Translations under genes and position numbers: made by a program
Notes under the pieces: generated by a model
Database searches by the model: none
Seen by the model: only the letters and a program-made list of their open reading frames with translations
What the model was told of the DNA's origin: nothing
Origin: a virus
IMG/VR virus record: IMGVR_UViG_3300020404_001086
Coordinates: 1-28,091 of that record
Reading direction: 5' to 3' (one strand)
Length of the DNA stretch: 28,091 nucleotides
Shown here: piece by piece, positions 1-7,431 of the stretch
Layout of the letters: each line of letters opens with the position of its first letter
How positions within the stretch are numbered: the stretch's first letter is position 1

Positions 1-1
1 T

Positions 2-154
2 CCTGTTACAGGAGAACTAGTAAGTGACATGATAAAATGCATAGCAGGTGATATGGTAGTGATGGACGGAAAAGTTTATCATGGAGTATACCCTACATTA
101 GAAGAAAGAAAAGTATTTGTAGTTGATTTTACATATGACGTAGAATATGACTAA
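2..154 (+). CDS. 2OG-Fe(II) oxygenase-like protein, C-terminal fragment
   Basis: An open frame enters the window at its left edge and ends at TAA 152-154, giving the last 50 residues of a protein whose start lies outside. The fragment reads as the final strands of a double-stranded beta-helix: a GD-V-MDG turn, then H-G-V-x-P about five residues before an Arg, then a run of hydrophobic residues ending V-D-F. That is the usual spacing of the distal iron-binding His and the 2-oxoglutarate-binding Arg in the 2OG-Fe(II) oxygenase superfamily. It sits 79 bases upstream of the carbamoyltransferase and just before two or three further oxygenase-type genes, which supports the assignment. The HxD half of the metal site is outside the window, so the family cannot be set more finely and the substrate is unknown. 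Confidence 0.6.
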   Translation, partial: PVTGELVSDMIKCIAGDMVVMDGKVYHGVYPTLEERKVFVVDFTYDVEYD

Positions 155-233
155 TGATAAGATTCAGTTCTTGTCAGCAATCACTGGGATTGCAAATACA
201 TACAGTATATAAAGAAAAATAAAAGGAAAACAT

Positions 234-2063
234 ATGACACAGTGGATTGGAGCAATCACAAGAGGACACAACGGCGGCGCTGTTTTATTGAAAGATGGTG
301 AAATTGTATTTTCAATCGAAGAAGAACGTCTAACTCGTAAAAAATATGACGGAGGACCACTTGCCGCGATGGTTAAATTCCTTGATTATACAGATAAATT
401 AGACTATCTTGTAGTAGCACATACACAACCATTAGCAGAATCTAGTAGAATTGATTTTAGTGGCGGAGATATGTATACAGGTTTAGCAAGAAAGCTAGGA
501 TTAATTGATAGAAGTGACAATGCTTACACACCAGATGGACAACACCAACATAGACAAGTTATTGACCTAAGTCATATACATCATAAGTTACATGCGGCAT
601 GTGCATTTTATCGTTCAGGATTTGAATCAGCAGTTAGTGTTATTGTTGATGGTGCAGGAACATTTATACCAATGAACATTAATATGGGTGTGTTTAATGA
701 GGAATATATGTCTTGGGAATGTGAAAGTATTTTTAATTGTGCATATCCTGATAATTTTAAAACTTTATATAAGCATCAAGGTGGTAATGGTCCTTTTCCA
801 GGAACACGTATTCCATATATCCCGTCAGATCGTGAAGGAGAAGAAGGATTTCACGAACTTGTGTTAGATGACAGTGCAGGTATTGTAAAAGCATATGAAG
901 CAGTAACGCAATATTGTGGTTTTCAGCCTATCGAAGCAGGTAAAACAATGGGTCTTGCTCCTTATGGCAAGAAAAATCCAAATATCCCACCAATTTACAC
1001 AGATGGTAATGGAGGTAAGTGGCGCACAAGTGATAGAAACGTAGTTATTCCAACATATCCAAATGCGGCATTGGTTAATGAAGCAAAATATGATTATTTA
1101 GAAACATCACAAGATGTAATTGATAGTAAAACAGACCTAACTACACAAGAAAATCGCAGAGATTTAGCATATGCAGTTCAAGAAGGATCACAACAAGAAG
1201 TACTTAACCTTATTTTCAAAGCAGTTGAAATGTCAGGTAATAAAAATGTAGTACTAAGTGGCGGCTATGCACTTAACTGTGTTGCAAACTACTGGTACCT
1301 TGATAAATTAAACAAAGAAGGCATTAAATTATATGTTGAACCTGTGAGCAATGATGCAGGAACTGCAATGGGTGCGGCTATGCTAGTATATCATCAAACT
1401 ACAAAAGATAAAACTGTACGTCCTTATGCAGAAACAATATATGAAGGATTTGCATACTGTTACACTGATAAAGAGATTGAAGAAACTGCAAACAAATATG
1501 GTGCGTCTATTGTTGATGCTGATAACAAAAAAGTTGTAGAACTTATTACAAATAAAAATATTGTTACAGTATTTCAAGGTAAAAGTGAAAACGGTCCTCG
1601 TGCATTAGGTAATAGAAGTATATTATTTGACCCAACATTTGAAGACGGCAAGGATTTTGTTAACAAAGTAAAACGTAGAGAATATTTCCGTCCGTTTGCT
1701 GGAACTATTTTACTAGAACATGCACATGAATGGTTTGATATGCGTGGACTAGAGCAAACACCTCATATGATGTATGCAATGGATTGTCAAGAAGGTGTTG
1801 CAGAAAAGATTCCAAGTATAATTCATGTTGACGGAACGTGTAGAATTCAAACTGTAACTAGAGAACAGAATAAAAACTACTACGAGCTTATCGAAGAGTT
1901 CCATAAACAGACCGGTGTTCCAATTATTTTTAATACTAGTTTCAATTTAGGTGGCGAACCACTTGTTGAAACTTTAGATGATGCTGTACGTACACTATAC
2001 AATAGTGAAATGGAGTATTGTTATCTACCAGAGTACGGCAAATTAATTGAAATGAAAAACTAA
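234..2063 (+). CDS. NodU/CmcH/TobZ-type O-carbamoyltransferase
   Basis: A 609-residue protein of the length usual for the carbamoyltransferase family that moves a carbamoyl group from carbamoyl phosphate, through carbamoyl adenylate, onto a hydroxyl of a sugar or natural product. The N-terminal Kae1-like domain begins with the family signature (a Gly-His at 11-12, GGAVLLKDG, EEER at 29-32), has a His-rich metal site near 114-120, DGAG near 139-142, AGKTMGLAPYG and a Gly-Gly-x-A-L-N motif. The C-terminal YrdC-like part carries SENGPRALGNRS near residues 450-460, a REYFRPFA motif and a closing P-I-I-F-N-T-S-F-N stretch. AGGA lies about 10 bases before the ATG. Its stop overlaps the next start by one base (TAATG). 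Homologues occur in T4-like cyanophages. The acceptor is unknown; the neighbouring oxygenases and GmhB make a sugar hydroxyl plausible. Confidence 0.93.
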   Translation: MTQWIGAITRGHNGGAVLLKDGEIVFSIEEERLTRKKYDGGPLAAMVKFLDYTDKLDYLVVAHTQPLAESSRIDFSGGDMYTGLARKLGLIDRSDNAYTPDGQHQHRQVIDLSHIHHKLHAACAFYRSGFESAVSVIVDGAGTFIPMNINMGVFNEEYMSWECESIFNCAYPDNFKTLYKHQGGNGPFPGTRIPYIPSDREGEEGFHELVLDDSAGIVKAYEAVTQYCGFQPIEAGKTMGLAPYGKKNPNIPPIYTDGNGGKWRTSDRNVVIPTYPNAALVNEAKYDYLETSQDVIDSKTDLTTQENRRDLAYAVQEGSQQEVLNLIFKAVEMSGNKNVVLSGGYALNCVANYWYLDKLNKEGIKLYVEPVSNDAGTAMGAAMLVYHQTTKDKTVRPYAETIYEGFAYCYTDKEIEETANKYGASIVDADNKKVVELITNKNIVTVFQGKSENGPRALGNRSILFDPTFEDGKDFVNKVKRREYFRPFAGTILLEHAHEWFDMRGLEQTPHMMYAMDCQEGVAEKIPSIIHVDGTCRIQTVTREQNKNYYELIEEFHKQTGVPIIFNTSFNLGGEPLVETLDDAVRTLYNSEMEYCYLPEYGKLIEMKN

Positions 2064-2662
2064 TGCTGGTAAACTTATATTCTATACCTGTTTATAAGAT
2101 AAAACTACCGGAACATGAACAAGTACAAAAAGATTTTGCTGACATACTTGAAAAAGACGAGTATTTTAGTAAAGTACCTTCTTGGTACAGTCCTGTAGAT
2201 ACTACATATGGTAACCCCGATGCTTCTAACTTGCCATTTAAGACATTTATTCGATCAGCAATTACTGGACTAAATGAATATCTTGAAAACTTTAGTATAG
2301 ATCTACAATTAGACTACAGAATTGAATGTTGGCTTAACAAATATAAGCCTGGGTCTTATCAAGAAGTTCATAACCATGTAGGATTAGCACAAATTAGTTG
2401 TGCTTATATGATGAACACACCGAAAGATAGTGGTAACTTTGTATTCTACAATAAAGCCTATGACTTTTTACATCATTCAGGTCTTCCTGCATTGTCGACA
2501 CAAGCATTTAGATACAATAATAGAGTAACACCTCCTTTAGAAGAAGGCGATATCGTATTTTTTCCTAGTAACTTAGAACATTACGTATCTAATAATACTA
2601 GCGACCAAGTAAGGTCAACAATTAGTGCTAATTTTGTACTATCGGAGAAACAAAATGATTAA
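2063..2662 (+). CDS. 2OG-Fe(II) oxygenase, PF13759/TIGR02466-like
   Basis: A 199-residue protein resembling the short putative 2OG-Fe(II) oxygenases (2OG-FeII_Oxy_5). After W90-L-N and a Lys-rich turn it has H103-N-H105, which aligns with the conserved H-x-H/D metal pair, then S-G-N-F-V-F-Y strands, and G-D-I-V-F-F-P-S-x-L-x-H173 with R184 eleven residues later, the expected distal His and 2OG-binding Arg. It begins inside the carbamoyltransferase stop (one-base overlap) with no clear Shine-Dalgarno, so translation is probably coupled, and it overlaps the next gene by 8 bases. Such proteins are frequent in marine myoviruses but I know of no assigned substrate. Hydroxylation of a sugar, peptide or nucleic-acid component is inference. 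Confidence 0.82.
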   Translation: MLVNLYSIPVYKIKLPEHEQVQKDFADILEKDEYFSKVPSWYSPVDTTYGNPDASNLPFKTFIRSAITGLNEYLENFSIDLQLDYRIECWLNKYKPGSYQEVHNHVGLAQISCAYMMNTPKDSGNFVFYNKAYDFLHHSGLPALSTQAFRYNNRVTPPLEEGDIVFFPSNLEHYVSNNTSDQVRSTISANFVLSEKQND

Positions 2663-3374
2663 AAACACAATTAACGAAGAAGAAACATTTGCTGTTAATG
2701 AAAACTACGACACAAGATTACATAAGTTTGGAAAAGAAGGTATAAAAGTATTAGTAGTTGATAACTTTTATAAAAATCCAAACCTAGTAAGACAACTTGC
2801 TTTAGATATTCCAGCATCTGTTAATAGACGTATTAGAGGTGGTAATCCTGCACTAAGAATTAATGCATTTTACGAGCTATCAAGTTTAGCTCAACCATAT
2901 CACCACTTAGCATCAGAGTTTTTTCCAGAGATAATGTATCAGTACCAACCAGGATATATGGATAGAAGTTTTATGAACGCAACATTTATGATTAATGTCA
3001 TGCAAACTGATAATTTACCGCCTGTTGCACCGCATCAAGACAATCGATCAGGTATAAATCTTGCTAGTACAATTTATTTGAATAATGAAAACGAATCTGC
3101 TGGCGGTACAAGTTTTTACGAATTCGGCGGCAAACACTTTTATACTGAGGATGTAGTAAACAATGACTTTAATGTTACTATGGATGTAGAAGGTAAGGTT
3201 CCAGTGACAGAATATATTACTGATAGTTCACATGACTGGGAAATGATTGGAATGATTCCAATGCAGTTTAATAGAATGGTATTATACAATCAGGCAGTAT
3301 TACATTCTGCATATGTCAAACCTGATATGTTTGTAGGTGATAACTATAGATTAAATCAACAATTTTTTATATAG
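2655..3374 (+). CDS. DUF6445-like protein with oxygenase-type metal motif
   Basis: I take the ATG at 2655, preceded by GGAG at 2644-2647, rather than the upstream ATG at 2625, because this start gives normal spacing and only a short overlap with the preceding gene; the product is 239 residues. It resembles DUF6445, a family often found beside tryptophan-halogenase homologues: V-V-D-N-F-Y near 34-39, a central H127-Q-D129, a strand S-T-I-Y-L-N, G-G-T-S-F-Y, then N-R-M-V-L-Y and H217 with R232 near the end. The HxD...H...R arrangement is that of a 2OG-Fe(II) oxygenase fold, although biochemical activity of the family is not established to my knowledge. Its place one gene before a halogenase matches the known neighbourhood of the family. 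Confidence 0.7.
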   Translation: MIKNTINEEETFAVNENYDTRLHKFGKEGIKVLVVDNFYKNPNLVRQLALDIPASVNRRIRGGNPALRINAFYELSSLAQPYHHLASEFFPEIMYQYQPGYMDRSFMNATFMINVMQTDNLPPVAPHQDNRSGINLASTIYLNNENESAGGTSFYEFGGKHFYTEDVVNNDFNVTMDVEGKVPVTEYITDSSHDWEMIGMIPMQFNRMVLYNQAVLHSAYVKPDMFVGDNYRLNQQFFI

Positions 3375-3383
3375 GAGAATAGC

Positions 3384-3965
3384 ATGGATGATAATTATGA
3401 TGGAGTTGAAGTATATGATAATGTATATCCGATTGATTTTTGCAAACAAATAATAAAAAGATTTGAAGAATTGTCTTCAATGCAAATGACTGCAATACAA
3501 CAACAAGGTATTGATAGGAATCAAGACGAACGTATATACATGGATTGGGCGAATCATAACAGTCATTATCATGCAGATGAAGATTTATGTAAATTTTTCT
3601 TTGAAACACTAAACAAAACATATTTAGAAAAGTATAAAAAGAAATATGAGAGCTTAGGACTGCTATTTCAACATACAGCAAAAGGTATGAGCGTACAAAA
3701 AACAAAACCACACCAAGGATATCATGCATGGCACTGTGAAAATGCTGATGTAGCAACAAGCACAAGAGTATTAGCATACACATTATACTTGAATGGTGTA
3801 GAAGAAGGCGGCGAAACAGAATTTCTTTACCAAGGACATAAAATTAAACCTGCCCCAGGTAGATTAGCAATCTTTCCTGCATCATTTACGCATCCACATC
3901 GAGGTAATCCTATCTATAAAGGCGTTAAGTACATTATAAGCGGATGGTATACTTTAGACCACTAG
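3384..3965 (+). CDS. prolyl-4-hydroxylase-like 2OG-Fe(II) oxygenase
   Basis: A 193-residue protein with the core of prolyl-4-hydroxylase-type oxygenases: Y-H-x-W-H117-C-E119, the strand A-Y-T-L-Y-L-N, E-G-G-E-T-E-F near 141-147, G-R-L-A-I-F-P near 159-165, H170 followed by H172, and a Lys-rich K-Y-I-I-S-G-W-Y strand at the end. The metal pair is H-x-E instead of the usual H-x-D, and a Lys (K179 or K182) stands where animal prolyl hydroxylases use Lys to bind 2-oxoglutarate. An AGGAG at 3373-3377 overlaps the preceding stop and decides the ATG at 3384. The halogenase starts seven bases after its stop. Marine T4-like phages commonly encode this type. Target unknown; protein-bound proline is possible but not shown. 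Confidence 0.85.
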   Translation: MDDNYDGVEVYDNVYPIDFCKQIIKRFEELSSMQMTAIQQQGIDRNQDERIYMDWANHNSHYHADEDLCKFFFETLNKTYLEKYKKKYESLGLLFQHTAKGMSVQKTKPHQGYHAWHCENADVATSTRVLAYTLYLNGVEEGGETEFLYQGHKIKPAPGRLAIFPASFTHPHRGNPIYKGVKYIISGWYTLDH

Positions 3966-3972
3966 GAAAAAA

Positions 3973-5433
3973 ATGAAAATAGCAGTAGTAGGTGGTGGCA
4001 CAGCAGGCTTTGTGTCAGCATTAATATTAAAAACAAGTTTTCCAAACTTCGAAATTGATGTAATTCGGTCTACCAAGATCGGAACTATTGGTGTTGGTGA
4101 AGGTTCAACAGAACATTGGTCTGCATTTATGGATTTTGTTGGTATTAAGGCTGGCGAACTTATTAACAAATGTGATGCTAGTTTCAAGTCTGGCATTATG
4201 TTTGAAGACTGGAGTGAAAAACCGTATTTACAAAGTGTTCATGAGCCATATGTTGCTGAACAACTAGGCACACCTATTGCATATGCTAAATTGATAGGTG
4301 AAAAAATAGATGCAAGAGAACTTACTGGCGAATATCTATGGAAGAACGAAACTCCTTATAATAAATTTATGGATGAACGTCCTAACGAAACAGGAGTAAG
4401 CCAATATCATTTTAATACTGCTAAATTAAACGACTTCCTAACAAACTTTTGTATAGACAAAGGTATAAATGTATTTGATGACGAAATAACTGATGTAATT
4501 TTAAATGACTTTGGTAATGTGCGTCAAATTAAAAGTGAATCTAATACATACGAATATGATTTCTATATAGACTCTACAGGATTTAGACGCCTATTAATTA
4601 ATGCAGTAGGTGCTGAGTGGCAAAGTTACAGTAAGTATCTTAAAATGAAAGAAGCTATTGTATTTCCTACACCAGAAGGAGATGAAATACCTATATGGAC
4701 ATTAGCAAAAGCAATGGACGCTGGTTGGATGTTTCGTATACCTGTTCAAGGACGCACAGGTAATGGTTACATATTTGATAGCGACTTTATTACAGCTGAA
4801 CAGGCACAAATCGAAGTTGAAAAATATTTAGGACATAGTGTTGAAGTAGCAAAAAATATTAAATTTGATCCAGGAACACTTGACAAAGCATGGATAGGCA
4901 ACGTGTGTGCTATTGGATTAAGTCAAAGTTTTGTAGAACCATTAGAAGCAAGCAGTATTGGTAGTAGCATTAATCAAACATTTTTATTAGCACAGCGTCT
5001 TACAAATTACAATAAAGAAACAATTAATAGATACAATCTTGAAGTTACTGCTATTATGGATAACATTAGAGACTTTATTGTACTACATTATATTACCCAA
5101 AGAAGAGATACACCGTTTTGGAAAGCAGTATCAGAAGTAACATTACCGGATAGCTTAGAAAAAAATCTACGTATGTGGAAAGTTAGAATGCCGATTGCTG
5201 ATGATATGACTACACATACTAAAAAGATTTTGTTTAACGAATACAACTATGCGTTAGTAATGCATGGACTAGGATTATTTGATAATGATAGTATTTTAAA
5301 ACAATATGAAACAATTCCGCAAGGTGCAAAGGATCATGTTGAGAATTCTATACAACAAAAGTTAGAGTTTGATAAGACAAAAACTATTCCGCACAAAATG
5401 ATGTTACAATTATTGCGGAGATTGACATCATGA
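3973..5433 (+). CDS. flavin-dependent tryptophan-halogenase homologue 1
   Basis: A 486-residue member of the tryptophan-halogenase family (PrnA/RebH-like, PF04820), which uses reduced FAD, oxygen and halide to make hypohalous acid that halogenates an electron-rich substrate. The N-terminal Rossmann motif G-G-G-T-A-G is at 7-12, I-G-V-G-E-G-S near 39-45, the Lys that forms the reactive haloamine aligns with K72 (A-S-F-K), and the substrate-site Glu aligns with E325 in F-V-E-P-L-E-A-S. The diagnostic W-x-W-x-I-P, which separates halogenases from monooxygenases, is degraded to W252-M-F254-R-I-P, so the second Trp is Phe. Start ATG follows AGGA; the stop overlaps the next ATG (ATGA). FAD binding is almost certain; halogenation rather than another flavin reaction is likely but less secure than for the two minus-strand paralogues. 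Confidence 0.85.
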   Translation: MKIAVVGGGTAGFVSALILKTSFPNFEIDVIRSTKIGTIGVGEGSTEHWSAFMDFVGIKAGELINKCDASFKSGIMFEDWSEKPYLQSVHEPYVAEQLGTPIAYAKLIGEKIDARELTGEYLWKNETPYNKFMDERPNETGVSQYHFNTAKLNDFLTNFCIDKGINVFDDEITDVILNDFGNVRQIKSESNTYEYDFYIDSTGFRRLLINAVGAEWQSYSKYLKMKEAIVFPTPEGDEIPIWTLAKAMDAGWMFRIPVQGRTGNGYIFDSDFITAEQAQIEVEKYLGHSVEVAKNIKFDPGTLDKAWIGNVCAIGLSQSFVEPLEASSIGSSINQTFLLAQRLTNYNKETINRYNLEVTAIMDNIRDFIVLHYITQRRDTPFWKAVSEVTLPDSLEKNLRMWKVRMPIADDMTTHTKKILFNEYNYALVMHGLGLFDNDSILKQYETIPQGAKDHVENSIQQKLEFDKTKTIPHKMMLQLLRRLTS

Positions 5434-6296
5434 GAGTGTTTGCCTTTGGCTGTAGCTTAACACAATATTTTTATCCTACTTGGGCTGACATTTTAATACA
5501 TCATTATAAAGAAGAAGGTGCTACTACTGGAGAGAACTGGGGACGTAGTGGTGCAGGTAATCAATATATTTCAACTCGTCTATGGGAAGCACATACTGAA
5601 CATAAGTTTAATAAAGATGATATTATCTTATTACAATGGTCTAGTTTTTTTAGAGAAGACAGATTTCATATGGGCAAAGGCTGGCACACTCCAGGAAACT
5701 TTAGTAAAGCAACAGTAGGACAGGACATTCCATTTGTACTCAACAGTTGGCGCTATGAGTCTATGTGGCAATGGGCTGACATGGCATGGGCTACAATGCG
5801 TGATTGTGCATTAATAAGCAGTACACACAAAGCATTAGAGAGTTTAGGATGTAAAGTTATATCAACAGGATTTAGAGAACCTACTGAAGGTTGGGAAGAG
5901 CTTAGTAAAGAATTTAATACTAAAAATAAATATTTAGAATTAGAAGATGTACGAGCTATATTAGAAAAATATAAAGACGATATTAAAACTACATGTCCTC
6001 CAATACTTAATGCACTAGGCTTTGGAGTTGATGAAGAGTTTTTTCAAACAAGACCGACTAGTATACCTGATCCAAACCCAGAACTTTTACATTTACATCA
6101 ACCTGAAGTACATCCTCTTACACATGAAGCGGCAGATTTCGTACAAAATTATGTATGTAAATTAAATGACAAAACGTTAGCCTTTGTTGACAAATGGAAG
6201 CAAACATTGACAGCTGAAGAATCAATAAAACTTTACGAATTAGACTGGTTTAACTCCGAAATACATGGCTGGTCAGATGATAGATGGAGACCTTAA
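5430..6296 (+). CDS. SGNH/GDSL-like hydrolase
   Basis: A 288-residue protein with the block pattern of SGNH hydrolases. The N-terminus M-R-V-F-A-F-G-C-S9-L-T carries the candidate nucleophile S9 in a G-x-S-L context and is followed by P-T-W-A-D-I-L; N-W-G-R-S-G-A-G-N near 36-44 supplies the Gly and Asn of the oxyanion hole; E-V-H228-P-L-T-H232 near the end fits the catalytic His block. Such enzymes remove or transfer acyl groups on sugars and lipids. Start overlaps the halogenase stop by four bases (ATGA), with GGAG about ten bases upstream. It lies between the halogenase and the heptose-phosphate phosphatase, so an ester on the tailored sugar is a reasonable but unproven substrate. The large middle insertion (about 75-215) is Trp-rich and not recognised. 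Confidence 0.72.
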   Translation: MRVFAFGCSLTQYFYPTWADILIHHYKEEGATTGENWGRSGAGNQYISTRLWEAHTEHKFNKDDIILLQWSSFFREDRFHMGKGWHTPGNFSKATVGQDIPFVLNSWRYESMWQWADMAWATMRDCALISSTHKALESLGCKVISTGFREPTEGWEELSKEFNTKNKYLELEDVRAILEKYKDDIKTTCPPILNALGFGVDEEFFQTRPTSIPDPNPELLHLHQPEVHPLTHEAADFVQNYVCKLNDKTLAFVDKWKQTLTAEESIKLYELDWFNSEIHGWSDDRWRP

Positions 6297-6297
6297 A

Positions 6298-6861
6298 ATG
6301 AGTATACCAGTAATTGGATTAGATAGAGATGGAACTATAAATGAAGACATTGGTACATATGTTACAAAGCCTGAACAGTTTAAACCTATAGAAGGTAGTT
6401 TAGAAGCAATTAAAATGATTCGTAACAAAGGTTACGATGTTGTAATACTTACAAATCAAGCTGGTATTATGAAAGGCATCTGTGATGCTGTTGACGTTGA
6501 TGTTGTACATAACTATATGTTAGAATTACTCTGGAACATAGGTTGTAGAAACATTAATGGACTTTACTACAGCACAACTAATTTGAAAGAAGATGTATAT
6601 GCCAAACCAAACACCGGAATGTTCAAACGTGCGGCCGCTGAAATAGGTGTAAATTGGAAAAATGGCGTGTATGTAGGTGATAAAATTACTGATTTAAAGG
6701 CGGCTGTAAAAGCAAAAGCAAAGCCCATACTAGTACGCACAGGATATGGTGTTGAAACAGCTAAAAAATTAAATACGTTTGCTAACAAAGACCTTAAAAA
6801 ACAAACAGAAACCTTTGATAACCTTAATCAGTTTGCCCATAGCTTAGTAGATTTAACTTAA
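6298..6861 (+). CDS. gmhB: D-glycero-D-manno-heptose-1,7-bisphosphate phosphatase (GmhB-like HAD)
   Basis: A 187-residue HAD-superfamily phosphatase. I choose ATG 6298, one base after the SGNH stop and preceded by GGAG at 6286-6289; an in-frame ATG at 6265 would overlap the upstream gene by 32 bases. Motif I is L-D9-R-D11-G-T with the nucleophile and general acid Asp; motif II is I-L-T-N-Q-A-G; A-K-P-N-T-G-M matches the K-P-x-x-G-M of GmhB; motif IV is V-G-D-K-x-T-D. GmhB removes the 7-phosphate of heptose bisphosphate between the two HldE reactions, and hldE and hldD lie at 15.8-17.9 kb. The Cys/His zinc loop before K-P-x-x-G-M in E. coli GmhB is missing here. A histidinol-phosphate phosphatase is the main alternative, but the heptose genes favour GmhB. 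Confidence 0.85.
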   Translation: MSIPVIGLDRDGTINEDIGTYVTKPEQFKPIEGSLEAIKMIRNKGYDVVILTNQAGIMKGICDAVDVDVVHNYMLELLWNIGCRNINGLYYSTTNLKEDVYAKPNTGMFKRAAAEIGVNWKNGVYVGDKITDLKAAVKAKAKPILVRTGYGVETAKKLNTFANKDLKKQTETFDNLNQFAHSLVDLT

Positions 6862-6889
6862 ATTGTACTGTTACATATCTTTGTAAAAC

Positions 6890-6897
6890 GATAAATA
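6890..6897 (+). promoter_or_regulatory. T4-type late promoter in front of structural operon
   Basis: GATAAATA, one mismatch from the T4 late consensus TATAAATA, in the 54-base gap between gmhB and the first virion gene; the ATG follows 18 bases after the box, with GGAG between them. The same ten bases, CGATAAATAC, recur on the minus strand in front of gp14. Confidence 0.7.
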
Positions 6898-6915
6898 CAA
6901 TATGGAGCATGAACA

Positions 6916-7428
6916 ATGAATAAACTTCTGACAAATCTTTTTAGTAAAGGTGCAAATAACACCATTCATCTGCCAGACAGATCAAGTTTTAGTTATAGAG
7001 GTAGCTGGATTGGGGTGCAATATAATACTGTTGTTGACTCATTTCATTTAGGTGAATACAGTAGTGCAGTGTATCAAATTACAGTAGAATTTGATTCAAA
7101 TGAAAAAGAGATTATGCAATTATCAGTAGTTGCTAGACCGGATAGAGCTGTTGCAACTATATTTGGACGTTCAAGTATAAACCAAGAATTAGTAAATTTA
7201 TCTGTCACAGTTGATGCAAGTGTTGTAAAGATTAACGCTAGTCCAACATCAAATACTTATGCTGGCGCAAAGTTAATTTTTCATGCTACATACGCAAAAA
7301 CAATTCATCAGCTTACTCCTCCTGCGATAGTCGCAGATGTATCCACTGTAGAGGAGTCTGGGGTAAATACTTTTGATGCAACAACTACGTATTTTGATAA
7401 TACAAACATAACATTTGATAAGGTGTAA
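6916..7428 (+). CDS. putative virion (tail/baseplate) structural protein
   Basis: A 170-residue protein, first gene after a late promoter and three bases before the gp10-like gene. Residues about 45-135 form a beta-rich domain that starts E-Y-S-S-A-V-Y-Q-I-T-V and ends with a K-L-I-F-H-A strand. This pattern (E-Y-x-x-A-x, then several alternating hydrophobic strands closing with a K-V-x-x-x-A-like strand) is common in marine phage tail proteins and resembles the C-terminal beta domain of T4 gp9; I judge that by eye only. The C-terminal 35 residues are Thr/Val/Asp-rich and probably extended. No enzymatic motif is visible. Position suggests a baseplate or fibre-attachment role. Confidence 0.6.
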   Translation: MNKLLTNLFSKGANNTIHLPDRSSFSYRGSWIGVQYNTVVDSFHLGEYSSAVYQITVEFDSNEKEIMQLSVVARPDRAVATIFGRSSINQELVNLSVTVDASVVKINASPTSNTYAGAKLIFHATYAKTIHQLTPPAIVADVSTVEESGVNTFDATTTYFDNTNITFDKV

Positions 7429-7431
7429 GGA

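Noticed and set aside
177-193. Six-base stem, five-base loop (GCAATC...GATTGC) before the carbamoyltransferase
   Set aside because: Short, weak and not followed by a T run, so not a credible terminator; could be chance.
183-211. Possible promoter with TATATA at 206-211 upstream of the carbamoyltransferase
   Set aside because: No -35-like hexamer at a suitable distance and no late box; too weak to annotate.
2625-2654. Longer N-terminus for the DUF6445-like protein
   Set aside because: The ten extra residues lie in the coding end of the preceding gene and the start lacks a ribosome site, while 2655 has GGAG at proper spacing.
3367-3783. 138-codon minus-strand ORF opposite the prolyl-hydroxylase-like gene
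   Set aside because: Composition is Leu/His/Tyr/Cys-rich low-quality sequence with no motif, and the opposite frame holds a convincing enzyme.
6634-6641. NotI sites (GCGGCCGC) near 6634 and 20794 as cloning or assembly scars
   Set aside because: Both are in-frame codons of intact genes (Ala-rich stretches of GmhB and halogenase 3) and follow from the GCG-GCN pattern seen throughout.
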